Source: Paenisporosarcina macmurdoensis | Lineage (GTDB): Bacteria; Bacillota; Bacilli; Bacillales_A; Planococcaceae | Reading direction: 5' to 3' | DNA length: 64,000 nt | Assembly: GCF_042658845.1 (NCBI RefSeq) | Contig: NZ_JBHSRI010000005.1 | Span: forward strand, 1 to 64,000 | Shown: positions 53,174 to 61,070 of the stretch, in pieces | Layout of the letters: every line of letters starts with the position of its first letter | How positions within the stretch are numbered: the stretch's first letter is position 1 | The notes under the pieces: generated by a model | Seen by the model: only the letters and a program-made list of their open reading frames with translations | Told to the model about the DNA's origin: nothing | The model's database searches: none | Made by a program: the position numbers and the translations under genes

Positions 53174-54739
53174 TCAGTTCACCTTTTTTTGAGGATTTAC
53201 AGGTTCAGGATTGTATTTTTTTTCATCTTGCGGCCGTGTTACCTTGGGTCTCATATAGGTGAAGGGAAGAGGCAATCTAATTAGGCTGTCCCTCCAGTCA
53301 ATCAGTCTAGGCGGGTAAAAAGGAGCCGTATAAGGTGAACCCAAGCTTGATTGACGGAGTAAATGGATTAGTATAAAACAAAACGCCAACATAATCCCAT
53401 AAAAGCCCCAAAACCCTGCCAATATAATGATCGGGAATCGAATCACCCGAATGACATTGCCCATCATATAACTTGGGGATGTAAATGACGCCAGGGCACT
53501 TAAAGCGACTATAATAATCAAAATATTACTTGTAATGCCAGCTTGTACGGCTGCCGTTCCAATTACAATACCACCAACGATACCAATGGTTTGTCCTATC
53601 TTTGTCGGTAATCTTGCCCCAGCTTCTCTAAGTAGCTCGATAATGAGTTCCAATATTAAAGCTTCAATAATCGGCGGAAATGGAACTAATGCCCTCGATT
53701 CACTTAACGGAATTAAGAGCGATTGAGGTATTACTTCATAATGAAATGTCAATGCAGCTACATATAAAGGTGTTAAATAAACCGATAAAAAGACTGCACC
53801 AATCCTTAATAACCTAATAAATGAAGCAATTGGCCATCTAAGGTTTTGGTCTTCTCTACTTTGAAAGAATTCAATGAACGTTTGAGGGCAGATTATTGCC
53901 ATCGAACTCCCATCTACAATAATCCCCAATTTCCCATTCAATAATCCTTCGCAAAACCTGTCAGGTCTTTCAGTCAATAACATTTGGGGGAAAGGTGATA
54001 AAGAGTTATCATCGATTAATTGCACGAGAACTGAACTGTCTATCAAAGCATCTATGTTAAGGTCGGTGATCCGCTGACGAAGCGTATTGACCATCTGCTC
54101 TGAGGCAATACCTTTCATATATAACAACGCAATCGTTGTATTGGTTTTATTTCCTATTACATGGTTTTCTTTACAAAGATCACGATTAATAATGCTCCTG
54201 CGGACGAGAGACACATTTGTGGATAGACTTTCATTAAACCCAACTTGTGATCCGATTACTTGTGATTCATTTTCTGGTGCTGACAACGATCGCGACTTTC
54301 TAGTAGCGATGTTTCCGAGAACGACTTTAGAGTACCCTTCCACATGTATGAGGACCGTCCCATTTAACAAGGACAAAATTGCTTCATCAAGATGACTGGA
54401 TAAGTCGACCTTAGGTATTGACAGAAGCTCTTTAATTTTTTCTGGCGATTCATGTGTACTTTTATACAAACCTCTTAAGATTTGATCATTTAAGGGTCGA
54501 TTATCTACTATGTCATCTATATAAATAAGCGTGAGATTAGGGGGAATAATTTTTACAATTAAATCTGCAGGGTTGTGCAATGCATCTTTCACTTGCTGTA
54601 TAAACACGTGTCCAGAGGATGGGATATGGTTTTTGTTACCTGTTTCAGCCTCTGTGACACCTATTTGTTCTTTCTGTATTTCCGCTGGTTTTATGGTCTT
54701 TTTTTTAGCGAATTGTATTTTTAATCTCTTGTTAAACAT
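53174..54739 (-). CDS. Spore germinant receptor subunit A, second operon
   Basis: 521 residues, ATG 54739 behind AGGGGGTG. GerA signatures: LYKSTHESPEKIKELLSIPK, LLNGTVLIHVEGYSKVVLGN, SPFPQMLLTERPDRFCEGLL, GKLGIIVDGSSMAIICPQTF, and membrane part PFPPIIEALILELIIELLRE with GQTIGIVGGIVIGTAAVQAG. Both ends are basic (FNKRLKIQFAKKKTIKP, RPQDEKKYNPEPVNPQKK). First gene of the operon, with a sigma-G-like promoter upstream. Confidence 0.92.
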   Translation of the reverse strand: MFNKRLKIQFAKKKTIKPAEIQKEQIGVTEAETGNKNHIPSSGHVFIQQVKDALHNPADLIVKIIPPNLTLIYIDDIVDNRPLNDQILRGLYKSTHESPEKIKELLSIPKVDLSSHLDEAILSLLNGTVLIHVEGYSKVVLGNIATRKSRSLSAPENESQVIGSQVGFNESLSTNVSLVRRSIINRDLCKENHVIGNKTNTTIALLYMKGIASEQMVNTLRQRITDLNIDALIDSSVLVQLIDDNSLSPFPQMLLTERPDRFCEGLLNGKLGIIVDGSSMAIICPQTFIEFFQSREDQNLRWPIASFIRLLRIGAVFLSVYLTPLYVAALTFHYEVIPQSLLIPLSESRALVPFPPIIEALILELIIELLREAGARLPTKIGQTIGIVGGIVIGTAAVQAGITSNILIIIVALSALASFTSPSYMMGNVIRVIRFPIIILAGFWGFYGIMLAFCFILIHLLRQSSLGSPYTAPFYPPRLIDWRDSLIRLPLPFTYMRPKVTRPQDEKKYNPEPVNPQKKVN

Positions 54740-54765
54740 TTAAAACACCCCCTATTCAATACTCT

Positions 54766-54795
54766 TAGAATAGACGTGCGATTGATAATCTATAC
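54766..54795 (-). promoter_or_regulatory. Candidate sigma-G promoter of ger operon 2
   Basis: Minus strand: GTATA (54795-54791), 18-bp spacer, TATTCTA (54772-54766), six of seven matches to the sigma-G -10 and a full match to the -35 G-H-A-T-R. 27 bp before the start codon. Forespore expression is the norm for germinant receptor genes. Confidence 0.5.
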
Positions 54796-55033
54796 GTATA
54801 TTGAGAGATTTAGAATAATCTTTTTCATTGCATTGATAACCTAACTCTTCGTCTTCTTCTCTGTGTATTCATTAAACCTCGAATTCTCACTTTTAAGCTG
54901 AGCAAAATACAAATAATTTCATAACCTGTTACCTACACTTAAAATTTTCCGAAATAAAGAAACTCGTCTTATCTTTGGTGAAGTCGTATTACATAGAAAC
55001 GTAAGCGTTAAATAGGTGGGCATTATTTGACGC

Positions 55034-55175
55034 TTACGTTTCTATACGAATGATGTCACCATAGCTAGACAATAACGCCACTCCTTTTCCTTGCAGTTAT
55101 ACGCAAGAATAAGAGGAAATAGCCTTTAACCAGGTTTTTGTTCAGACAATCCCCTATTGTCTTTACCTAAAGCAG
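55034..55175 (-). pseudogene. Truncated copy of the tyrosine recombinase 5' region, copy C
   Basis: TTG 55072 opens SSYGDIIRIET followed by TAA, compared with SSTGDIIRLET at the start of the recombinase (47338). Upstream it carries the same leader (CTTGCAGTTATACGCAAGAA, CCTTTAACCAGGT) and an inverted repeat AGACAAT (55144-55150) / ATTGTCT (55156-55162) with a 5-bp centre. The stretch up to the ger promoter shows no gene. Confidence 0.65.
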
Positions 55176-55213
55176 TGAATATTGGGCAACTAACTTATTT
55201 AAGACAATGATTA

Positions 55214-55255
55214 AAAGACGATATAACCATTTTTCAGAAAGGTTATATCGTCTTT
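55214..55255 (-). terminator. Terminator of the fic gene
   Basis: Perfect 15-bp stem AAAGACGATATAACC / GGTTATATCGTCTTT, 12-nt loop; TTT on both strands. 65 bp after the fic stop. Confidence 0.7.
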
Positions 55256-55319
55256 CGAGGAATTCTCACAATACACAGGAAAGAGATTGGATTATACCTC
55301 CATAATATATATATGCGAT

Positions 55320-56363
55320 TTATTTCTTTTTCCACTTTGCATTTCTGCCGAGTCCAACAGATTCAATTAGTTGCTGTTCTTTAAGCTCACTTAATACACG
55401 ATTAATTGTTGCTTCACTTACATCTGGACATGCATTTCGGATATCAGATTTCGTAAAGTATCCCAACTTTTTATCTATAAATACATGTACACGTTGGCTT
55501 TTCCCACCTTTTTGCGATTTAATCACACCAACTCGCGATTCTAAATCTTTATATGCTGCAACAAAAGTGCCTAGCAAATAATTTATCCAGGGAAAAATAT
55601 CATTCGTTCCTTCGTGCCATCCAATTGATGACTTTCGCAACGTTTCATAATACTCTTCCTTTGATTCTTCAATAATTTTTTCCAAACTAATATAACGACC
55701 GACTTCGAATCCAAATTGATATAAAAGTAATAGCGTTAATAGTCTTGCCATACGTCCATTTCCATCATTAAACGGATGAATCGATAAAAAGTCTAAAATA
55801 AATACACTTAATAAGATTAGTGGCTCAACATCTTGCTTACTCATTCTTTCGCGTAATTCAAAACAAACTCGTTCCATCGCTCTTGATGTATTAAAAGCAG
55901 AAACCGGTTCAAACCGAATTCTCTTTGCTCCATCAGAAAATGTCTCGGTAATCACATTATCAGCATTTTTCCACGTACCACCATCAATCGCAATATAGCG
56001 ATACATTTCCTTGTGTAGCTGTAAAATAACTGATTCCCTCACAGGAATTGCTTCGAATGAAGCATGGATAAGTTGCAACACATCCCGGTAGCCAGCAATC
56101 TCTCCTTCAGAACGATCTTGTAAATCCGTATCATTTTTCATAATGCTCTTCAGACGACTATCCGTAATAATAATTCCTTCAATTGCATTTGAAGCTTTCG
56201 TCGAATGTATAACCGCAACATCACGTAACGTGTCTAAAATTTGCGGTGCTTGCCGCTTATATAATTCCTGTTTTCCTTTATATTCATTAATCTTTGCAAT
56301 TAAGTTCACTGTTTTCATTGGCATCATTAATTGATTTAAATTTTCGTATTGATAATTTTTCAT
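55320..56363 (-). CDS. fic: Fic-domain AMPylating protein with C-terminal winged helix
   Basis: 347 residues, ATG 56363 behind GGAGGTGAT. Inhibitory helix STKASNAIEGI with S-x-x-x-E-G at about 58-63 (class II, self-inhibited from the N-terminus), Fic core with HPFNDGNGRMAR at 196-207 (catalytic His196), flap region TETFSDGAKRIRFEP, and a C-terminal winged HTH (LGYFTKSDIRNACPDVSEAT, INRVLSELKEQQLIESVGLG). Such proteins AMPylate target proteins, DNA gyrase being a known target class, and often regulate themselves. The perfect 13-bp inverted repeat 37 bp upstream is a likely operator for its own HTH. Confidence 0.9.
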   Translation of the reverse strand: MKNYQYENLNQLMMPMKTVNLIAKINEYKGKQELYKRQAPQILDTLRDVAVIHSTKASNAIEGIIITDSRLKSIMKNDTDLQDRSEGEIAGYRDVLQLIHASFEAIPVRESVILQLHKEMYRYIAIDGGTWKNADNVITETFSDGAKRIRFEPVSAFNTSRAMERVCFELRERMSKQDVEPLILLSVFILDFLSIHPFNDGNGRMARLLTLLLLYQFGFEVGRYISLEKIIEESKEEYYETLRKSSIGWHEGTNDIFPWINYLLGTFVAAYKDLESRVGVIKSQKGGKSQRVHVFIDKKLGYFTKSDIRNACPDVSEATINRVLSELKEQQLIESVGLGRNAKWKKK

Positions 56364-56399
56364 CTAAATCACCTCCAGAATATACTCATCCTATTCAAA

Positions 56400-56429
56400 A
56401 TAATATCATTTTATACAAAATGATATTAT
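56400..56429. promoter_or_regulatory. Perfect 13-bp inverted repeat upstream of fic
   Basis: ATAATATCATT-TT and its complement around ATAC (arms 56400-56412 and 56417-56429). It overlaps TATAAT-like sequence, so binding there would block transcription. Likely operator. Confidence 0.6.
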
Positions 56430-56468
56430 ATAATGTATTTGAATGTATTTATGAATATATTCATCATA

Positions 56469-56511
56469 AACTAAACCTACTCATTTTCCAATTAAATGAG
56501 TAGGTTTAGTT
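56469..56511. terminator. Perfect 18-bp hairpin between fic and the next gene
   Basis: Arms 56469-56486 and 56494-56511 (core AACTAAACCTACTCATTT and complement), 7-nt loop. No long T run; probably a terminator of the minus-strand gene ending at 56538. Confidence 0.55.
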
Positions 56512-56537
56512 AAAAAGTAATTAGCCTTTCATATGAA

Positions 56538-56890
56538 TCATGTTGTTCTGTTATCGACATGATTATTCAATAAGTGTTTTGCTAGCTGACGGTCTTCTTT
56601 ATCTTTTGTCAAAGTTGCGATGTTTTTAATAATTTCATGTATGGTAGGTTGTTCCGAAAACGATGGTGACCATTCTTTTAGTACACTTAGTGCGTGGTAC
56701 TGTAAATTCCCATTATCTGATTTGAGAGCAGCTTGAATCAATGCTAGTCCCACCCTTCGTGTTCATATAAATCTTGAACAATACATTGTAGTAGGCAAAC
56801 CTGTTCATCATTTGAAAGACTTGATAATGATAAGTGAGTTTCCGAAAATGTGCAGAGATTTTTAATATGTTGACAATTATTTGTATCCAT
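56538..56890 (-). pseudogene. Small helical protein gene with a frameshift
   Basis: From ATG 56890: MDTNNCQHIKNLCTFSETHL, LSNDEQVCLLQCIVQDLYEH, then a shift near 56755. The other frame continues GLALIQAALKSDNGNLQYHA, LSVLKEWSPSFSEQPTIHEI and IATLTKDKEDRQLAKHLLNN. The helix pairs look HEAT-like, as in some immunity-type proteins. Family not certain. Confidence 0.5.
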
Positions 56891-57188
56891 TACAGCTAAA
56901 TATAATTCACTGTCCTACCTACAATTAGTCTTTAATTTGCAAATCTCTTCATTTACTCTTCCCAGTCGCGAATGTAACGAAATACTATAAGTATTACATT
57001 CGATAGAAATTTACAGTAAACCATTTCCAAAAGTAGAACTCACTTCAAAAAGACAATCCGGTCTTGTCACAACCTATTAAATCAACGACATAAACTAAAG
57101 GAGACTATGCAATACAGCTTTCTTTAATAACAACAAGTGATGTATAATGAATTAAAACAACAATTGTTGCGAAATGGAGTTGAGTAGT

Positions 57189-57779
57189 ATGAGAACCTTT
57201 TCAGTTGATGAAGCCTTTACGATTCTTCAAAACAATAAAATTACTTCTAATAAAGAGAGCGTTAAACGGTGGCTCAGACAAGGAAAGTTGATGGGTACCA
57301 AGGGCGGGGGTCCAAAGAAGAATGGGTGGATGATTAAAGAATCTGATTTAAGGGCTTACTTACATGATCGGTTACCTGCAGGCTTTGCCTTGTCTACAAA
57401 CCTAATTTCTACAGCAGCCGGCAATTGTAGTGACGCAGAGCGAGATTTTTACCGAGAAGAAGGACGTTTTGAAATGTGGAAGCAAATCACTTCCTTGAAC
57501 ATTTGGCAGGGACGTTTTGAATTTAAAAAACGATTTGTCGAGGAATGCATTCAACATCTACGGATTGAGAATCGTGACCTGCGCCAATACATCATGGATT
57601 CGATGTTGTCGCATAAAAAGGGATACGCTAAGCCTGGCGTTTTATATCTACAGGATAAATGTAAATTCGATGGGCATATTTTAGATTTTGCACGCCAATA
57701 TGGAGGAATCGACGAACAAATCACGTTTTCGGTCATCGATTACCTGCGTACACAATATAAAAATAAGGGTAAAATATAA
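57189..57779 (+). CDS. HTH-domain protein, unknown function
   Basis: 196 residues from ATG 57189 (TGGAG nine bases upstream; ATG 57174 is an alternative that adds five residues). Residues 1-60 form an excisionase/MerR-like helix-turn-helix: TFSVDEAFTILQNNKITSNK, ESVKRWLRQGKLMGTKGGGP, WMIKESDLRAYLHDRLP. The rest is helical with aromatic clusters (FEMWKQITSLNIWQGRFEFK). Typical of regulators or partition-like proteins of plasmids and integrative elements. Stands alone. Confidence 0.65.
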   Translation: MRTFSVDEAFTILQNNKITSNKESVKRWLRQGKLMGTKGGGPKKNGWMIKESDLRAYLHDRLPAGFALSTNLISTAAGNCSDAERDFYREEGRFEMWKQITSLNIWQGRFEFKKRFVEECIQHLRIENRDLRQYIMDSMLSHKKGYAKPGVLYLQDKCKFDGHILDFARQYGGIDEQITFSVIDYLRTQYKNKGKI

Positions 57780-57850
57780 TTCTTTCTATGTCTTGCATTA
57801 GATCCCAATAGGATTGGTACACCATCTGGAATGAGGAGTATTCAGCAAAC

Positions 57851-58261
57851 TTATTCTTCATTCAATTGTTGTTCCTCTGAATTTTTAGTTGGATAATACA
57901 AATCTTTTCTTAAACATACGTCTCTGTGCGTCAGTCTTTCCCCTTTAAAGCGAAGCCAAATCTCATCATCGGCCATGACACCATGCGTATGATGGACAAT
58001 GCCCCAGCGGTTATACGCTTGCATGCCTATTGCTTCAAGCAACTCCTTTGCATTTACACGTGTCGAGGGGAATGTACGCCACTTCAACCATTTTTCCAAC
58101 TCATCTAATGTAATATGCCCCTCCATCTGAGGTGAAAATTGTTTATTAAAGTCTTCTATATAGTTAATGACATACGGGGTTCCACCATTTGCGGGACGTA
58201 AATCAACTGATGCAATCACATCATCCATCCACATCACATCAAACTTTGTGTAATCAACCAC
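57851..58261 (-). CDS. Hypothetical partner of the HipA-like kinase
   Basis: About 136 residues from GTG 58261, which has AAGGAAG eight bases upstream and overlaps the kinase stop by eight bases. Sequence: VDYTKFDVMWMDDVIASVDL, YVINYIEDFNKQFSPQMEGH, LEKWLKWRTFPSTRVNAKEL, WLRFKGERLTHRDVCLRK. No known domain. Tight coupling to the kinase points to a shared function, perhaps antitoxin or target-binding partner. Confidence 0.6.
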   Translation of the reverse strand: MVDYTKFDVMWMDDVIASVDLRPANGGTPYVINYIEDFNKQFSPQMEGHITLDELEKWLKWRTFPSTRVNAKELLEAIGMQAYNRWGIVHHTHGVMADDEIWLRFKGERLTHRDVCLRKDLYYPTKNSEEQQLNEE

Positions 58262-59060
58262 TTTTTTCACTTCCTTCACTAAATAAATGCTGAAATCTAG
58301 GGTCGCGAATCTGTGAATAAAGGACTTCTTTCGCACGGCCTAGCTCCATGGAAGACGCTTCCAACTTTCGGATAAGCTCATCTTTCCTAATAAAAGGCTC
58401 CCCCGTATATAGAGCAAGCTGTCTAGAAAATGAGGAATTTAATGGCTTTGCTTTTACCTTACGCATTAGTATTGTTAACGGTTTCCCGATTGGATAGTCT
58501 TTTACATCCGATAAAAGGCTAAGTCCATGATCAAAAATGGGTGCAAGCTCCCACGATTTATGGATGGGGTCATATAAAAAGAGAATGTTATTTGTGTGGC
58601 GATCCTCATTGAGTATCAATGCATCAAACGCGAATAAACGGGCCATTTCAGTTGAAACATTAAGTCCTGTGTACTCTTGGACATTTTGCATTAATGCCCG
58701 GAACTTTGCTTCAGTAGAGAGAGTTGCATTGTTTAAAATCTGGTCTGTCGAGGAGAAGTTTCCTTCAAATAAGCGTTCTAGCGTGACTTCCTGTTTTGTC
58801 CCCCGCAATTCTAGCGAATAGCAGCCTTGCGTAAGAACTCCGTTAGGCAATTCAATTTGGCAGGGATAATACGAAACATATGCTGATGAAGGCAGTGTCG
58901 AGCATTCTAAGACAAGGAATGCGAGAACTTCTGCCATATCCTCATAGCCTCTGGCATTTTGTTTTACCCACTTATTACAGATACTCCATTTCGATTGATC
59001 ACCTTTACTTGAGGTGCTAACAATCGCAATAGCTTCTTGTGGAATTGTGATGGTAATCAT
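58254..59060 (-). CDS. HipA-like serine/threonine kinase
   Basis: 268 residues, ATG 59060 behind GGAGGTGATCC. The kinase core of HipA-type proteins is recognisable: ARLFAFDALILNEDRHTNNI with the catalytic N-x-D-x-H...N set, and the metal-binding Asp in APIFDHGLSLLSDV. The N-terminal subdomain of classical HipA is missing, as in short HipA-like proteins. It could be a growth-arresting toxin. A broken AbrB-type antitoxin gene is directly upstream on the same strand, and a coupled gene follows. Confidence 0.75.
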   Translation of the reverse strand: MITITIPQEAIAIVSTSSKGDQSKWSICNKWVKQNARGYEDMAEVLAFLVLECSTLPSSAYVSYYPCQIELPNGVLTQGCYSLELRGTKQEVTLERLFEGNFSSTDQILNNATLSTEAKFRALMQNVQEYTGLNVSTEMARLFAFDALILNEDRHTNNILFLYDPIHKSWELAPIFDHGLSLLSDVKDYPIGKPLTILMRKVKAKPLNSSFSRQLALYTGEPFIRKDELIRKLEASSMELGRAKEVLYSQIRDPRFQHLFSEGSEKSG

Positions 59061-59156
59061 CGGATCACCTCCATTAGGTAAGATTATTTTTATTAAATCG
59101 AATCGTCTTTTTTTACAGCTCCATTAGTTGTCCAGCTGACGTTATTCGATGCCTCT

Positions 59157-59399
59157 TTAAACTTCTCCAACAATTCCTGCCCTACTTAATCCTTTGGTCA
59201 CTAAGCTTTCTAATAGTTGTTCAGCAAAATCACACGGCAATTTATGAACGGGTTTGATTACTACTCCACCGTCCACTAGTTGGACGGTGACTTCTTCCCG
59301 CAATTACAGTTCATCACCGTAAGCTTTTGGAATTGTTATTAATAATTTACTTTCATTATAATATACGTCTCCTCTATATGCATGGAAAGGTTTTTCCAT
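59157..59399 (-). pseudogene. AbrB/MazE-type antitoxin gene with in-frame stop
   Basis: ATG 59399: EKPFHAYRGDVYYNESKLLI, TIPKAYGDEL, TAA at codon 32 (59306-59304), then in the same frame LREEVTVQLVDGGVVIKPVH and LPCDFAEQLLESLVTKGLS. This is a swapped-hairpin AbrB DNA-binding domain of a toxin-antitoxin antitoxin. The stop removes half of the fold. Confidence 0.7.
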
Positions 59400-59429
59400 A
59401 GATAAAAAGCCTGATTGGATTTCAGGCAT

Positions 59430-59627
59430 TTACTGATCCATATATTGAATTAACTTCTTGATCCCATCTTTACTAATCCATGCCTCACCAATTTTTACGG
59501 CCCCTGTTGAAATCTTACCTGTAATCGCACACAACATAGGTTTGACGATGTGGTTCAATATTTTATGAGTATAATTACGGAAATCCGCTGACTCCCCCGA
59601 GCTTTTGCAAACCTGTAGAAGCCTCAA
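59430..59627 (-). pseudogene. Short open frame, probably a gene fragment
   Basis: 65 codons ending KIGEAWISKDGIKKLIQYMD. No ribosome site at the start. The compact C-terminus looks protein-like (composition unlike random AT-rich frames) but no family is recognised. Confidence 0.25.
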
Positions 59628-59731
59628 ATCGATAAAGGAAAAATGGTTATGGAAATCCGGTACCTATACAATACAGAAGAGTAAGTGAATCAATTTTTTA
59701 CGGAAGGGTTTGTTAGTTTTTTAGCACATTA

Positions 59732-59749
59732 TATACTTTATAAAGTATA
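59732..59749. promoter_or_regulatory. 18-bp perfect palindrome
   Basis: TATACTTTATAAAGTATA. A possible operator; no intact gene begins within 300 bp, so its target may be lost. Confidence 0.3.
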
Positions 59750-59943
59750 ATAAGGAAAAATTAGGTTGATGCCAACAAGAACTCTGGAGATTTTTTTTTG
59801 GAATGATTGTTTGGGGTATACCGATAATTTTAATTTTTAGTCATTTTTATTTAGAAGGAAAAAGGTTAGTTAACTCGTTTAAGTAACCTGGCTTTATAGA
59901 GTGGCTTTTCTTTTGTAAAATCGCAATGATTTTTGAAGGTCGA

Positions 59944-60027
59944 ATGCGTGAGAATTTATTAATAAAAGATGAATGGCATGATTCTCTTTTATACAGTATT
60001 TTAAATAGAGAATGGGATAACAAATAA
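59944..60027 (+). pseudogene. C-terminal fragment of a GNAT acetyltransferase
   Basis: MRENLLIKDEWHDSLLYSIL then NREWDNK: the final strand-helix-strand of RimJ/RimL-type acetyltransferases (R-x-N...D-x-x-Y-S-x-L). Preceding sequence (KIAMIFEG) fits but is cut off. Confidence 0.5.
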
Positions 60028-60103
60028 TCTATGATATTAACTTCCTGTCTTTGTTATATTAATGTAGTAAATGGTAAATTCAAATAAACCAGGGGGAGTT
60101 ATC

Positions 60104-60661
60104 TTGAATAATGAAAAAAAGGCTTTAATTATAATCGATGTACAAAAAGCTTTTGATGATGAAAAATGGGGGAAACGAAACAATATACATGCAGAAATAA
60201 AAATTAGTGAAATATTAACACTTTGGAGAAAGAAGGGTTGGCAAGTAATACATATTCAACATATGTCCGATAACCCTAGTTCTTTATTTCATCCAGAGAA
60301 TGACGGATTTGCTATTAAAGAATTGGTTAAACCCACAGTTGGAGAAGTAATAATAACAAAAAAAGTGAATAGTAGTTTTATCGGTACAAATTTAGAAGAG
60401 TTTCTAAAATTAAATTTTTTAACTACAGTATTCATTACAGGTTTGACTACGCCCCATTGTGTATCTACCACTACAAGAATGAGTGGGAATTTAGGTTTTA
60501 ATACATATCTTATTTCGGATGCGACAGCTGCGTTTGGTATGAGAGACCAAAATGGAAAATATTATAATCCTGAGATTATACATAGTACAACTTTAGCTAC
60601 CTTAAATACTGAGTTCGCTACTATACTAACAACGGAACAACTAATAAATAGAATAATTTAA
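60104..60661 (+). CDS. Isochorismatase-family cysteine hydrolase
   Basis: 185 residues from TTG 60104 with GGGGGAG upstream; an in-frame start at 60071 lacks a site. Catalytic triad of the family: Asp in LIIIDVQKAF, Lys in ITKKVNSSFIGT, Cys in GLTTPHCVSTTTRMSGNLGF, with the cis-peptide before it. C-terminal YLISDATAAFG and IIHSTTLATLNTEFATIL are typical. Such enzymes hydrolyse amides such as nicotinamide or related compounds; the precise substrate is unknown. Monocistronic. Confidence 0.85.
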   Translation: MNNEKKALIIIDVQKAFDDEKWGKRNNIHAEIKISEILTLWRKKGWQVIHIQHMSDNPSSLFHPENDGFAIKELVKPTVGEVIITKKVNSSFIGTNLEEFLKLNFLTTVFITGLTTPHCVSTTTRMSGNLGFNTYLISDATAAFGMRDQNGKYYNPEIIHSTTLATLNTEFATILTTEQLINRII

Positions 60662-60689
60662 TATAAGCTTGATAAACTAACGGCTGCTT

Positions 60690-60785
60690 AGTTGAAGAAC
60701 CGCTGCCTTTTAATTAATCTAGTTGGATACTTCCCAATCAGGTTGTTATGTCAACCTAGGGTGTATGCGCGATACATAAGCCCAC
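60690..60785. repeat. Dispersed repeat family A, copy 3
   Basis: TAGTTGAAGAACCGCTGCC, TACTTCCCAATCAGGTTGT and TATGTCAACCTAGGGTGTAT match blocks at 6650-6730 and 13044-13100. The last part (GTGTATGCGCGATACA) resembles GTATGGGCTATACACG near 8808. Confidence 0.5.
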
Positions 60786-60865
60786 CCTTCAGCCGGTCAT
60801 GAATTTCGTGTGCTGAAGTTCTTCTTCATTTATGAAGAATCAGAAGAACAAATTAAAGACAAAAA

Positions 60866-60975
60866 GGCACTAATATCACTGGATCAAGTTGTGGTTTCCC
60901 CCAGGTCCAGAGCTTTTACCAATTTTATGACCCTTTTTTCTGTCCTCCATTTGTATTAAGGAGGACTTTTTTTAT
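60866..60975 (+). ncRNA. Candidate small RNA with terminator (better copy of a two-copy element)
   Basis: The 3' end is a textbook terminator: GTCCTCC, 11-nt loop, GGAGGAC, then TTTTTTT. The 80 bases before it align with 5020-5125, including a pairing region near the centre (AGTTGTGG / CCAGAGCT here, AGTTCT / AGAACT there). On the opposite strand a 24-codon frame exists from 60950 but has no ribosome site, and the other copy does not keep it. A terminated plus-strand RNA is the better reading. Confidence 0.4.
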
Positions 60976-61070
60976 TTGATAGCAATATCAAGATCAATTG
61001 AGAGAGGAAATCAGCTCTATCCATAGGAACATCACTTTCCTTGAACTTCCCACTATCCTAAATATGATTT

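Noticed and set aside
60876..60950. 24-codon frame on the minus strand of the candidate RNA
   Set aside because: No ribosome site, overlaps a plus-strand terminator, and the other copy of the element does not preserve it.
60866..60975. c-di-GMP riboswitch, considered because of nearby c-di-GMP genes
   Set aside because: The conserved core of class I or II c-di-GMP aptamers is not visible and no c-di-GMP gene follows on that strand.
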